A program made the translations under genes and the position numbers. The notes beneath the pieces were generated by a model that had not been told where the DNA came from, ran no database searches, and worked only from the letters and a program-made list of their open reading frames with translations. A stretch of 64,000 nucleotides of DNA, taken from NCBI RefSeq assembly GCF_949987515.2, contig NC_082688.1, positions 80,170,731-80,234,730 on the forward strand, in the 5' to 3' direction. Positions within the stretch are counted from its first letter, which is position 1. Each line of letters starts with the position of its first letter. Shown in pieces: positions 10,401 to 21,744 of this stretch. This DNA is from Delphinus delphis. Its lineage: Eukaryota; Chordata; Mammalia; Artiodactyla; Delphinidae.

Positions 10401-13400
10401 GTAAGTTATAAGCATAACCTCCTTTCCTCTAGCAGGTTTAACCAAAAGGGAAATGGTCTTCCATTCCTTTAGGTTTTCATACCACTTTATAAGTATTCTT
10501 GAGTTAATTGCAAATTTCATTTACACATACAGTTAGCTGGGTTTTTCTCCCCCTGCATGTTCAGCAACATCTGTTGCAGCACTGTCCATTTAAATAGAAC
10601 TTTTTGCTTTGATGGGAGGTGTTTTGTATCTCTGCTCTTCAGTACAGTAGCTATTAGCCATGTGTGGCTATTGAGCACTTGAAATGTAGCTAATGTGACT
10701 AAGGAACTCAAGTTTTAATTTTATTTAATTTTAACAATTTAAGTAGCCATGTGTGGCTAGTGGCTTCTGTATTGGACTGCCCAGATCTATAGAGTTTGAT
10801 TGTCCCATTTATTTAATTAGAGTGTGCCTTTTAAATTTTTGTTTGTCTGTAAAATTGGGAATCTTGAATATTTGTTCCCTCCCATCAGAAGATTTAACGG
10901 TCCTTAATTTGTTTTAGGTGACTGTGTCCCAGTGTTTGAGCAGAAGCCCAAGAGTATCTTTGGTACTTACCCTTGTGAGCTGTTGAGAGCCTCTGCAGGG
11001 TTTATAGAGGTCAGATGTAATCAGCTAATAAAGAACCAGAAAAATTGTTGATACCTCTATTCCTATTCATAAACTAACTTTTTATAAGACATCAGACACC
11101 ATCTTACTCCTTTTAGATTAGACAGAATTGGAAAAATAAATTATGATGCCTAGAGTGGTGAGAGAGTGTGATAAAACTGTTACCTCTCTAATTGGTAGCA
11201 TTGCAATTTTTAGGTAACTTTTTTTTTTAATAAAAGGATATTATTCATTGTAGAAACTTGGCAAGTACATAAACATGAGTAGAAGAAAAGGAAATCTACC
11301 TAGATTCCTACTAGCAGAAATAACCACCTTTAAAATGCTATTTTTACAGTTTCTTTCTCTGCTTGTGCATACATGGTATGTGTGCATATAATTTTTAGAA
11401 GATAACAAATGGCATGTATATAGGTTATCCTTTTCCACTTAATGTTATATCATGAGTATTTTTGTCCTTCTAAATATTCTTTGCAAACATACTTTTTAAC
11501 GGGGTAATAATGTTCCACCACCATTTGCCTGCATCGTTGACCATTTTTCTTCTGGTTGGATGGTTAGATGGTTTCGAAATACTGTATAAGGGCTATAGGG
11601 ATATAAGTCTTTGAGGCAGTATTATAAGTTGATATAAAGCTTTATTTTAAAAAAACATGGAGTGTCAGGCATTATATTAGTTTGGATAGATTACCTATTT
11701 GTGGATACGAGATTAATAAAATAACATACCTGTCCTCAAGGAGTTCAGTCTACTGGAAAAACAGTTTCACTATATGTATGAAGAGCCTTAAAAACAGTCT
11801 TGCCCTTTCCCCCAAGAATTCCATTTCTGGGAATTTAGCGTAGGAAATAATCTAAAACATTATAAAAACATGTATTAAGACTTCTTAGCAACGTAGAAAG
11901 CAGCAGTAATAATAATAATGTTAAGTGGAAAATAGTGTTGTAACTAAAATATATACAAAGGAAAAAGACTGGAGGGACATCAAATGATGTTTGTGTTAGA
12001 TTGATTAAATTGTTTTTCCCAATTTTTCTGTATATTTAATTTTTTAACATTTGTTGTTATTGTTTTTAAGAAAATTCTCTTATTTTGTGTTAGAGATACT
12101 TTCTTCATGAGGATTTCTATCTGGCTCACATTTATCCTTCTCAATTGACTCTAAAAAGGTATGAGCAGCAGCGGGACAATCTTGCCCAACAGTCATTTAA
12201 CATGGAACAAGCCAATTACACCATCCAGTCATTGAAGGACACCAAGACCACGGTACTCTCAAAACACCGTTGCCATGGTTTTATTTTATTTTATCTTTTT
12301 AAAATTTTATTTATTTATTTATTTATTTTTGGCTGTGTTGGGTCCTCGTTTCTGTGCAAGGGCTTTCTCCAGTTGCGGTGAGTGAGGGCCACTCTTCATC
12401 GTGGTGCACGGGCCTCTCACTGTCGCGGCCTCTCTTGTTGCGGAGCACAGGCTCCAGACGCGCAGGCTCGGTAGTTGTGGCTCACGGGCCCAGTTGCTCC
12501 GCAGCATGTGGGATCTTCCCAGACCAGGGCTCGAACCCGTGTACCCTGCATTAGCAGGCAGATTCTCAACCACTGCGCCACGAGGGAAGCCCTTATTTTA
12601 TTTTTGTTTTATTTTATTTTATTTTTGTACTCTGTGCTCTTTTCCCATGGTTTTTAAAAGACAGTTTAACCAACACGGCTTCTTAAGACATGGTGTTTTT
12701 TCTTTCCTTTTTTTAGGTTGATGCTATGAAACTGGGTGTAAAGGAAATGAAGAAAGCATACAAGCAAGTGAAAATCGACCAGATTGAGGTGAGATGTGTA
12801 CTGGATTCTCCAAGAATATACACTTGTTTCTGAAAGAATCAAAATGATTGTGTATGTGATGGGAAGAGCACAGGAGAGGGATTGAATCTTGGGTTCTGCC
12901 ATTTACTAATAGAGTAACTTTGGGAAAGGGTTCCAAAGGTCTCACTTTCCTCATTGTTAACCTAAGGATCCTAATACCACATACAATTATAATTAGAATG
13001 AAATAAATGAGCTGGTGTATCTAAACGCACAATGCCTGGCACATAATAAGCACCCAGTGAATAAGCACCCAGTTTCCTTTTACTTCTAACTCACTTAATG
13101 ACTTTTAGTCAGTTGCCTCAATTGTAAAGTAGTGATGTTGCTGCTCATCTCGCAGGATTGTCCCGAGTGTAAAATGAGGACATATACATAAAGTGCTTAG
13201 CACAGTTCCTGGTGTAGAATTGGTTCCCTCTTCTAGTAATTCTCTTTATATTTTTTTCTCCCAGTTTTATTGAGATACACTTGACATATAACATTGTATA
13301 AGTTGAAGGTATACAACATGATGATTTGATACATATATATATATAGTGAAGTGGTTACCACTATAAAGTTAGTTAACACCTTCATAACCTCACATAATTA

Positions 13401-16400
13401 CTATTTTTTTGTGGTGAGAATATTTAAGGTTTACTTTCCTAGCAACTTGCAAATATTGTTAAATACAGCCACCATGATGTACTTTAGATCCCCAGAACTT
13501 GAGTCATCTTTTTTTTAAAGGTTATATTCCATTTATAATTATTATAAAATATTGACTGTATTCCTTGTTGTACAATATATCCTTGTAGCTTATGTATTTT
13601 ATACGTAGTAGTTTGTGCCTCTTGATCCCCTACCCCCATTTCTTTAGTTGTTTTTTTTTTTTTTTTTGGCTGCACTGGGTCTTAGTTGCGGCACGCAGGA
13701 TCTTCACTGTGGCATTCGGGCTTCTTAGTTGTTGCATACGGGCTTCTTAGTTGTGCATGCGAACTCTTAGTTGCAGCATGCGGACTCTTAGTTGCGGCAG
13801 ATGGGATCTAGTTCCCTGACCAGGGATCGAACCGTGGCCCCCTGCACTGGGAGCACAGAGTCTTACCCACTGGCCCACCATGGAAGTCCCTAGATTTTTA
13901 ATAATAATGTCATTAGGTCCTTAAAATTAGCATTTCTTTTTGAGATCATGTTTTGGCTGGGGCACTGAGCCCTAAGAGTTTGGCCCCTCTTGCCTCTCTC
14001 AGTTGAACAGCGCAGATGGCAAACAGGGTTAGCAGAAGGAGTAGTGACTGGCCTGAGGAAAAGCCTTCCTTTCTGCGTATGTGATAGTTCTAACCCCCGG
14101 AGTAGAATGTCTCTTTCTAAGAGGGCATGGACTCAGTTTTGTTCACTGTTGTATCCCCAGTGCCCCAAACAATGCCTGTCCATAGTTGGTGCTTAGAAAG
14201 TATCTAATGATTGATGAACAAATGAACTAGAGGCCATTCATGGAGATAAAACAGTTCTGCCCAATTGGAGCATTATTTGTTGGTGGAATATTTACTATGT
14301 CCCTAGCATTTTACGGCTTCTGCAGACATATTCTCTGGTAGGGTAGTTCTGGTCTTTAGTAAATGAAAGCATTCCTCCCATCTTGCTCTTTTCCAGCACC
14401 CCTCCTTATACTTCTCAGGACCCTCTTTCTAATCCTCCACACCAGTCTCTGCTTACAAGAATTTAGGCTTAGTGATATCTTCCAGGAGATTTCACTGAGA
14501 AAAATGTTCTGACTATGCGTGTCTTATTTGTATATTATTATTTGATAATAAAATAAAATGAAACTGAATTTTATTTTCTGCTTTTCGGGTTCCTTGTGTT
14601 TTAATTAGTGCTATTTAATGAACAAAATAGAAATTTTGATCTTTGCGGTTTTTTGTATGTTTCTTCGTCTTTGACCTATGGTTGTCTGGCTCTCTCCCCA
14701 TCTAATTATCCTTCTCCTGTCACCTCATAGATTTGCTTGCATGACAGGTGGAAAGCCCCTTTCGTTGTAACTTTTTTGATGTGTATGGGTATGTGTCTTT
14801 GGCTGGTCTAGGTATTTTGAATTCCATTTGTTTTCCTAAAATCCTTTACTTGTAAAACATTTTCACTGTTTTATAGTACTCATTCAGAAAATTTTCCTCT
14901 ATGTATGTATGTTCCCCTGTTTCTGTCTTTTTTGTTTCCCAGTTTCTGCACATCAAGTGTAGTGCTTATATTTGTTTTGTATTGATTTTGTTTGTTTTTC
15001 CAGAACTGAACCTGCTAATTCTTTGTGATGATTTTTTTCTTTTCTGTGTCTATCCTAGAGTCTATTGCTAGGAATCCTATCCATAAATGATTTTGGCAGA
15101 CTTGTCTTGACACGTAAAAGCATAATATAAGTTCAACTTGATTAGTTTATGTTATTTTCACTCTATTTTAAGTATTGTTTCAGCCAGTGCTTCTCTGTAT
15201 AGCAGACTGTTACATATGTACAATAGTTTGGCCCTTGGAAATGCAGAAAAGCAAAGCATTTTCTTTTTAAAGAAATGTTTTTCTCCGCTTTATTTTATAT
15301 CCTTTATATGGAAAAACAAACCTAATCTGGGGGCCAGGAAGGAGTTTTTAAGTGTTTTGCATTGCTCTAGAAATCCTGAAGGATAAGTCGTGCTAATTAG
15401 GACCCTCTGTGTTATCAACACTAGTCCATTCCCCTCTATGTGGAATTTTCAGTATATGAAAAACATATTGTTTTGTACATCCTTAACAGAGTAGAAGATA
15501 TATAGTATTAAGTGCTTAGTGTTTGACACATATTATGACATATATTATTGCAATAAATCCTTATTATAACCCTATGAAGAATGACTATTAATAATCCAAT
15601 CTTACAGATGAGGAAATAAAGGCTAAGAGACATTACTTTTCATTGAGTAATGGCCAAATTTTAGCTTAGATATGTCTGGCTCCAGAATCTGCTCTTCTAA
15701 CCATTATACTAACTGCCCTTTATTATGCTATAGTACTTCTCAGCTTGGTTTTACATTCTTTCTGGTCTTGTAATAGTCTCCTAGTTAAGTACAAATAGAT
15801 AATTCCCAGAAGATTTATGCCCTCAATCAGTTTTTTTCACCAGCCTGGTCTCAGGTATCAAGCCTATCCTGATTACATTTCTGTTTCCCCATCCGGGGTG
15901 GGCCCAGAACAACTCTTTTGTACTACCCAGTTGTTTCCGCTACTGCTTCCTTTCCCTGTACAGCGTAGTCAGTTTTTGGCTGACTCAAGAAGAGTAATTT
16001 GCTTGTCTCAATTACCTCTTCTCTATTAACTAGAAAAATTTTGATAGTGTAACTGTTGCTTGATTTGATGTTTCAAGGAAACTTTCTGTAATGAGAGAGC
16101 TGATTGGGCATGTATTCTTACAGTAGAAGTTTGGATTTCCGTGAAGCACCTTAAATTCAAATGCAAGATTACCAATTCTATTCTTTATTTTGAAGTTTAC
16201 ATTTTACCACCCAAAATAGGAAGATTATGTGGGCCATTGCTTGTTTCTGAGATTCAGGAGAGAGAATAGGGACAAGTGGTAGTTAGAGAAAAATGGTAAG
16301 AAATGAATAAAAATCCTGTCATATATTTTTGTAGGATCTACAAGACCAGCTAGAGGATATGATGGAAGATGCAAATGAAATCCAAGAAGCACTGAGTCGT

Positions 16401-19400
16401 AGTTACGGCACCCCAGAATTAGATGAAGATGACCTAGAAGCAGGTAAGTTATAGGAAAAGCACTGTATATGTAGTTTTAGCATCTGAGAGGAGCGACTGC
16501 CTGGGACCTTTTCTCCCAAATGTTAAAGAAAATTTCTGCAATAGTTCCCTGAGAGTTTATGGTATAGTCTCTGGGCAAAGAGCTTGAGAGGCAGCCATAT
16601 CAGATTTGCATACCCCACCAACTCTGGGATGGACAAGCTCTGAAAGAATGTCTAGGCAAAGTCCTCTGCTGACCTGGTGCTTGGTATCCAAACACTGCCA
16701 TTCCCTGCCATTTTCCTTTTGATTTTTTTTTCTCTTTATTTTCCTGCTGGAGTCCTCTCCCTCAGAACAGTGAAGCAGATCAAGAAACAGTAGTTGGCAA
16801 ATACTTAGTGTGCATCTGCTATATGCCAGGCACTGTATTAGATGCTGGGGATTCAGCCTTGAAGAAAACAAACACAATCCCTGCATTTATGAAGCTTCTC
16901 CTCTAGCAGGGGTAAGAAACTGCTTGTTTCAAGTAATTCATTAATTATAAGAGCACAAACTGTTGGGAAGGAGAAGTATGGGGTACCATAGGAGCACATA
17001 GCCAGTGAATCTAACCTATTTGGGAGTCAGTGACAGGCATTGCACCTGAAGGATGAGCAGAGGGTAGCAAGACAAAATGGAAGGGGTTGTTAAGTGGCCT
17101 CACAGAGAGTTGTTTAGAAACTATTCCTGTAGTCCATTTAAGAAATTGTGGTGGCTGAGACTATGGTGGTGGTAGCAAAAACAGAGATAAGTGGACATAT
17201 TGAAGAAATTTTAGGAGGTTGAATGGACAAGACCTAATGATTGATTGGGTGTGGAGAGAGAGGGAGGTGTCAGAGGTGTTTGTCAATTTCTAGCATGAGC
17301 AACTGGGTAGATGGCAGGACCACCCCACACTGGATTTTCTGTTGCATGATTCCCCTGTCCCATTACTACTTCTTTCTCTCCATGTTCTGTTTTGCCTAGA
17401 ACCTTTTTTCCCCTCTTTATTTCTTTGTTTTCTTATTTCTCATCTTAAGTTTCCTCTGATGAGTCTCTACCTGCTGTTGCCATTTCCCCGGTCACTTCCA
17501 ACTCACTTTGCCATAGACTTATTTTTAAAGCCTGATCTCGCGCAATGGTCACTCACTATACAACAATCTCATGCCTCCTTTCACTGCCTGCTTTCAAGTT
17601 CATCAATAAATGGGAGAGGATTTTTTACATTTGTTATCATCAGGATTTTCTAATTTGAATTGGCCAACCGATAACTATAGAGTCTTCTCATGAAGACTGG
17701 GCCTTATAAACCTGTGGGGAATGGTTTTGTTTGTTTGTTTTATTTTAATTTTTCATGGATTTTTACCACACCAGTTCCCTTGAAAATTTCTTACAATGGC
17801 CATCTTTTATTTTGAAAATAGAAATTAATAATCCCTTCTCTTTGTTTCTTAAATTTTCATCTTATTGCAAATAATTTGGCCAACTTTCTTAACATTAGCT
17901 GCCAGTTTTCTTGCTTACATTTTATTGAAATATTGACTATTTCAATCTCAGAGTTGGATGCCCTGGGCGATGAGCTTCTGGCTGATGAAGACAGTTCTTA
18001 TTTGGATGAAGCAGCATCTGCACCTGCAATTCCAGAAGGTGTTCCCACTGACACAAAGAATAAGGTGAAAGCTTTTTCTGTTTTATTTTCTATGCAAAAT
18101 GGTCTGGGAATCTAAAAGGTATTCTTAAGTAAGAACAAGGAAAGACTGTCATTATTTTGGGAACCCTTGAAAGCCCAGTTTTCCCACATTGGATTGTGGA
18201 TAGGCTACATAAATAGTGTCACTGAGGCCCAGGGATGGTTTTATTCAATGACAATTTGTATAGTATACATAATCACTTTTGTGAGCTTGGACTGGGTGCT
18301 ATTGGGTTTTAGACATTTCCTGGGAAAGCAGCAGCAACATATGCATGAACCATGCGGGGTGGCAGCATAAAATAAAGGTCCACTCCAGACACGATGATCA
18401 ATAATAGGGTGGATTTTTTTTTTGAACTAGGGATTCATAATTTAAGTATAAAACAATGTAGAAAGATTCTACTTCAACAAGGAAAAAGAATCAGGATATA
18501 TGGGTGTAAGCCTGAGATTGACACCACTAACTGTGAGACCTTGGCAAATCACTTAACTGTTTTGAACTTTTCTGTTCCTTGCATCTATAAAATGCAGATA
18601 ACTGTAACTATCTCACATAATTGTTATGTAGATCAAATTAGATCTTGTATGTAAAAGGACTTTGCGAACTTAAAGCCCTGTTCAAATCTACATGCTTGTC
18701 ATTATAAATAGATACAATTTTGCTGCTTATAAAATCCTGTTTACCCCATCTGAGATTCTGGTATCACATGTCATTTTTTCTATTGCCACTGGCCATTTAC
18801 AGTCCTGGTGTTTACCTACTCCCAACGTGCACATCGAGGTGCACAGTATAGTTGACAGAATCCTAGAGTGGGAGCCAGTCTCAGCTCTGCCTTTATTCAC
18901 TGTGTGACTTTGAGCAAAATAGAAGTTCATATCTTCTTTCTGAACCTCATGTTTTTCCTACCTGTGCAATGTGGGGAACAAAAAGGTGGGAAAGTAGGTA
19001 ATTTCTCAGGTCCCTTATAACTGAATTTTTTTTTTAATATTTATTTATTTGGTTGCATTGGGTCTTGGTTACAACAAGTGGGCTCCTTAGTTGCGGCTCG
19101 CCAGCTCCTTAGTTGTGGCATGCAAACTCTTAGTTGCAGCATGCATGTGGGATCTAGTTCCCAGACCAGGGATCAAACCTAAGCCCCTTGCATTGGGACT
19201 GAGGAGTCCTAACCACCGTGCCACCAGGGAAGTCCCCCTTGTAAATGGTTTTGACGAATGTGTGTGTTCCCCTACCTTACCCCTCCCCCCCGCTTACTTG
19301 AGCCTGGGGTCGTCTTACCTTTCTCTACTACACAGGCCACCCTCACCACTTCAAGGCACCAGGTGCATAGGTTGCTTTTTCTCAGCATACCTAAAATCAT

Positions 19401-20411
19401 TTTTATTAACACTACCATAGCCCATCTTTTCACATCCTTGGTAACAGGTCCCTGAGGGATGTGTGTTATTTCCACTTTTAGAAGGTCACAGATTCCTGAC
19501 TTGAATGTGCTGTTGAGGTATGGTTTCTGAATTGATAGTGGTGTCAGTGCCTATAAGTTTGTAGTAAAGTGTGATATGGAAGTGACTGCCTGTCCCAGGG
19601 CACCGCTCTTTCAAGGATTGATGAGGCGGGCTTCCCTGGTGGTACAGTGGTTAGGAATCCGCCTGCCAATGCAGGGGACACAGGTTTGAGCCCTGGTCCG
19701 GGAAGATCCCACATGCTGCGGAACAGCTAAGCCCGTGCGCCACAACTACTGAGCCTGTGCTCTGGAGCCCACGAGCCACAACTACTGAAGCCCGTGTGCC
19801 TAGAGCCCATGCTCCATAACAAGAAAAGCCACTACAATGAGAAGCCCACGCACCGCAACGAAGAGTAGCCCCCACTCTCCGCAACTAGAGAAAAGCCTGC
19901 ATGCAGCAACAAAGACCCAATGCAGCCAAAACTAAATAAATTAAATAAATAAACTTTTAAAGATAAATAAATAAAAGGATTGATGAGGCTACAAAAGGTA
20001 TTGGTTCACTTTGGGATCAGAGTGAAAGTGGGAATCTGGAGACAAGCACTCTCTCCTCTGCCTTCACTCCTGGACATTCCCAGTCCCCTTTTCCCCTTTC
20101 TAGGTTTACTCTTAGGTTTCTCTTTCTTTCTGTACTCTTCCCTTACTCTGCAAGGAGTCATCCCTTTTGATCTCTTCCACTTCTTTTCCTGGTTTATCAC
20201 TTCCCCCTTTACCTTTCATAAAACAGCTTGTTCTCATCAGTGGGATTTTTTTCATTGACTAAACACTTAGAAATGAGTTTTGACTACTAAACATTTGTAA
20301 TCTTTTTCTTTTTTTATCAGTTGGAAAATAGTGGCACTAAACATTTCTTCCTTTTCACAGGATGGAGTCTTGGTGGATGAATTCGGATTGCCACAGATCC
20401 CTGCTTCGTAG
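7345..20411 (+). CDS. CHMP5: CHMP5, ESCRT-III subunit (complete, 8 coding exons)
   Basis: CHMP5 (yeast Vps60) is a late-acting ESCRT-III family protein. It works with LIP5/VTA1 and VPS4 in filament remodelling during multivesicular body sorting and other membrane scission. Exons 7345-7413, 8598-8702, 10354-10400, 12159-12252, 12717-12788, 16335-16443, 17952-18064 and 20361-20411 join into 219 codons plus stop, the human length. The basic N-terminal half ([19 protein letters not shown].., [19 protein letters not shown]) and the acidic C-terminal half ([20 protein letters not shown]) are typical of ESCRT-III. Compared with remembered human CHMP5, I see only Leu4 to Phe. The ATG at 7345 lies in the CpG island with the short context caagATGA. 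It is divergent from BAG1 and upstream of NFX1 in the same orientation. Confidence 0.98.
7993..8138. repeat. Possible short hAT-like DNA transposon
   Basis: About 146 bp bounded by CAGTGATT and its inverse AATCACTG, the ends typical of MER-type non-autonomous hAT elements. The family is not recognised. Confidence 0.4.
8169..8489 (-). mobile_element. B-type CHR SINE
   Basis: Antisense, T/A-rich tail on the left and tRNA-like head on the right. Flanked by the TSD CTCTTCTTT (8160-8168 and 8490-8498). Ends 108 bases before CHMP5 exon 2. Confidence 0.9.
8598..8702 (+). CDS. CHMP5: CHMP5 coding exon 2
   Basis: 35 codons (residues 24-58), [20 protein letters not shown] through EGPAK. The acceptor is cccctcaag|GTG and the donor GCAAAG|gtaagg. 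It encodes the start of the ESCRT-III helical core. Confidence 0.97.
9245..9420 (+). repeat. MIR element
   Basis: Sense MIR (cctcagtttgcccatttata, attaaatgaggtaattcatg, agcactgtgtctagtacata). Confidence 0.75.
9660..9870 (+). mobile_element. A-type CHR SINE
   Basis: Full head and body plus about 19 As. TSD AAAAGTGAGTT at 9646-9656 and around 9868-9878. Confidence 0.93.
10354..10400 (+). CDS. CHMP5: CHMP5 coding exon 3
   Basis: 47 bases encoding [15 protein letters not shown] plus two bases of Met74. The acceptor is ttctccctag|AAT and the donor CGGAT|gtaagt. The split ATG codon is completed by G at 12159. Confidence 0.97.
10401..12158 (+). other. CHMP5: CHMP5 intron 3
   Basis: Contains the MER-like element and an old L1M-like stretch at about 11220-11640; no genes seen. 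Confidence 0.75.
10577..10783. repeat. Non-autonomous DNA transposon remnant (MER-like)
   Basis: Inverted-repeat arms around 'tagccatgtgtggcta' occur at both ends (about 10650 and 10745), with end motifs cactgtcca and tggactgc. It is a familiar mammal-wide palindromic element; the exact family is not assigned. It lies in CHMP5 intron 3. Confidence 0.5.
12159..12252 (+). CDS. CHMP5: CHMP5 coding exon 4
   Basis: 94 bases encoding [20 protein letters not shown] and [11 protein letters not shown]. The acceptor is ctctaaaaag|G, purine-rich near the AG, and the donor ACCACG|gtactc. A SINE begins about 44 bases downstream. Confidence 0.97.
12253..12716 (+). other. CHMP5: CHMP5 intron 4, mostly SINE
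   Basis: A 464-base intron, about two thirds of it a single antisense B-type SINE. Confidence 0.85.
12296..12592 (-). mobile_element. B-type CHR SINE (short-body variant)
   Basis: Antisense SINE with B-type tail and an A-type-like middle (cctctcactgtcgcggcctc). Its flanks share TTATTTTATTTT, a likely TSD, but the low complexity blurs the edges. Confidence 0.88.
12717..12788 (+). CDS. CHMP5: CHMP5 coding exon 5
   Basis: 24 codons, [24 protein letters not shown]. The acceptor is ctttttttag|GTT and the donor ATTGAG|gtgaga. Confidence 0.97.
12880..13060 (+). repeat. MIR element
   Basis: Sense MIR ending with aatgcctggcacataataag. Confidence 0.7.
13095..13225 (+). repeat. MIR element
   Basis: Second sense MIR directly after the previous one (ttgcctcaattgtaaagtag, aaagtgcttagcacagttcc). 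Confidence 0.6.
13250..13645 (-). repeat. Old L1 3' remnant
   Basis: Phrases ttttattgagatacacttga and ccttgtagcttatgtatttt are typical of the antisense 3' region of old mammalian L1s. Cut by the SINE that follows. Confidence 0.55.
13650..13890 (-). mobile_element. CHR-like SINE (older, B-related)
   Basis: Antisense; 17-base T run, ggctgcactgggtcttagtt, several cttagttg repeats, and a head ending ccaccatggaagtccc. More diverged than the A-type copies. Confidence 0.85.
14090..14220 (+). repeat. L2-like fragment
   Basis: The phrase ttgtatccccagtgccccaa followed by a gttggtgcttagaaagt-type ending is characteristic of L2 3' ends. Confidence 0.45.
15500..15715 (-). repeat. MIR element
   Basis: Antisense MIR (cttacagatgaggaaataaa, tctggctccagaatctgctc). 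Confidence 0.7.
16335..16443 (+). CDS. CHMP5: CHMP5 coding exon 6
   Basis: 36 codons plus one base, [20 protein letters not shown] then [16 protein letters not shown]. The acceptor is tttttgtag|GAT and the donor GAAGCAG|gtaagt. This is the acidic regulatory half. Confidence 0.97.
16444..17951 (+). other. CHMP5: CHMP5 intron 6
   Basis: No SINE. Old-repeat-like sequence at about 16780-17290 (ctatatgccaggcactgtat and following), otherwise unrecognised. Confidence 0.7.
17952..18064 (+). CDS. CHMP5: CHMP5 coding exon 7
   Basis: Two bases plus 37 codons, [20 protein letters not shown] then [17 protein letters not shown]. The acceptor is caatctcag|AG and the donor AATAAG|gtgaaa. The region includes the C-terminal segment reported to bind LIP5 in the human protein. 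Confidence 0.97.
19027..19218 (-). mobile_element. CHR-like SINE, shortened
   Basis: Antisense SINE with T-rich tail, ggttgcattgggtcttggtt and head ending caccagggaagtcccc. The middle is shorter than in B-type copies. Confidence 0.87.
19628..19974 (+). mobile_element. B-type CHR SINE, full length
   Basis: Complete head, body and aaataaataaat tail. Perfect 15-base TSD AAGGATTGATGAGGC at 19613-19627 and 19975-19989. Confidence 0.95.
20361..20411 (+). CDS. CHMP5: CHMP5 coding exon 8 and stop
   Basis: [16 protein letters not shown] followed by TAG at 20409-20411. The acceptor is cttttcacag|GAT. It carries the conserved CHMP5 C-terminus. Confidence 0.97.
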   Translation, partial: DGVLVDEFGLPQIPAS

Positions 20412-20439
20412 ACTTGCATCATTCAAGTACATCATGTAA

Positions 20440-20445
20440 AATAAA
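20440..20445 (+). terminator. CHMP5: CHMP5 proximal poly(A) signal
   Basis: AATAAA 29 bases after the stop codon. If used, it would give a very short 3' UTR. Confidence 0.6.
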
Positions 20446-21038
20446 CACATATTCTGGGACTAGGAAATATTTATCTTTCCAAGTTTGCCATAACAGATTT
20501 AGGTTTCTTTCCTTTCTTTGGAAGAAAAGTTAACTACATTGCTTTCATTTTTTTTCCGTTAAGAGACTTATTGCTTGAAGGAAGCTTTCTTCATACTAGA
20601 TTTTTATTCCTTTTCTCTTATGAAAGACTAACTTACTTAAAGTTAGCATTGGGTATGTATAACTTCATTCCTTAATAATAATTTTGAGATAAAACCAAGG
20701 AAATGGGAATCTTTAAGTTCTATGACAGCATATCTCCACAATCTCAAATTGACCCGATAAATTGATGACAAAGACAAGATTAGTGGGACTGTCCATATTA
20801 TGATTCAAAACCATTTTCTCTTGTGGTATTATAGGTTGGTTAAAGTGATGGCCTTTTTTGGTGAGTTTTGTTGTGTCTTGTGAGTAAATCATTACTGTGT
20901 CCAATATTGGAATGGAATTATCACTACTGTATCATGGGTGGCTATTTTGATTCTGTGGTTCATTCAGTATTACAGTGGACTTGTAATCAATAATGAATAT
21001 TTCTTGATATTTAATGTATAGGACATTTATTTATACTC

Positions 21039-21044
21039 AATAAA
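21039..21044 (+). terminator. CHMP5: CHMP5 distal poly(A) signal
   Basis: AATAAA in an AT-rich stretch about 630 bases after the stop codon, followed by a T-rich element. It probably marks the main gene end. Confidence 0.65.
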
Positions 21045-21060
21045 TATTTTTCAAAAGGAT

Positions 21061-21169
21061 ATAATTTTAATAGTATTACCTCAGCCTGAAACTTCCACTA
21101 CAGAAACCAAATTTAATATAATTTTAATGTCAACTCAGCCTAAAAACTCCACTACAGAAATCGAATTTA
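21061..21169. repeat. 54-bp tandem duplication
   Basis: Two diverged copies (21061-21114, 21115-21169), each with 'actcagcct' / 'ctcagcct' and 'ccactacagaaa' phrases offset by 54 bases. Starts just after the CHMP5 distal poly(A) site. Confidence 0.75.
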
Positions 21170-21403
21170 GCTGGCAGCATTGTGGTATAGTGGAAAGAGC
21201 AAGGAGCAATCCAGGCTTGGGCCCTGGGTCTGCATCTAATAACTACTAAGTAGCCCACTCACACCTCTAAATTTTTATTTCCTTACTAGTAAAATCATGC
21301 TTCTCTCACAAGCTTTTGTGAGGAATAATTGATTGTCTTGAGTACTTTGTTAACTGCCACGTCTCATATGAGGGGTTATTAACAATTAAAAATCAGGGGT
21401 TGG

Positions 21404-21612
21404 GCTTCCCTGGTGGCGCAGTGGTTGAGAGTCCGCCTGCCGATGCAGGGGACACGGGTTCGTGCCCTGGTCCGGGAAGATCCCACATGCCGCGGAGCGG
21501 CTGGGCCTGTGAGCCATGGCCGCTGAGCCTGCGCGTCCGGAGCCTATGCTCTGCAACGGGAGAGGCCACAACGGTGAGAGGCCCAAGTACCACAAAAAAA
21601 AAAAAAAAAAAA
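21404..21612 (+). mobile_element. A-type CHR SINE
   Basis: Full copy with a 19-base A run. Flanks share AAAATC.GGGTTGGG. Directly followed by a C-type SINE. Confidence 0.93.
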
Positions 21613-21618
21613 TCGGGT

Positions 21619-21744
21619 TGGGAGTTCTCTGGCAGTCCAGTGGTTAGCACTCGGCACTTTCACTGCCATGGTCTCGGGTTCAATCCCTGGTCGGGGAACT
21701 AAGGTCCTGCAAGCTGCGCAGCTCGGCAAAAAAAAAAAAAAAAA
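21619..21744 (+). mobile_element. C-type SINE
   Basis: Head gggagttctctggcagtcca, body to gctgcgcagctcggc, then 17 As. It starts 6 bases after the A-type tail, making a SINE pair. Confidence 0.9.

Larger units (their letters stand above)
12789..16334 (+). other. CHMP5: CHMP5 intron 5
   Basis: A 3.5-kb intron with two MIRs, an old L1 remnant, one SINE, an L2-like piece at about 14090-14220 and another MIR at 15500. 14500-15450 and 15720-16300 show nothing recognised. Confidence 0.75.
18065..20360 (+). other. CHMP5: CHMP5 intron 7
   Basis: Contains MIR-like pieces (about 18500-18690 and 18860-19010, sense) and two SINEs; nothing else recognised. Confidence 0.75.
20412..21060 (+). other. CHMP5: CHMP5 3' UTR
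   Basis: AT-rich, with no SINE or other repeat that I recognise, running from the stop to just past the second AATAAA. The end is inferred from the poly(A) signals, not from transcripts. Confidence 0.65.
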
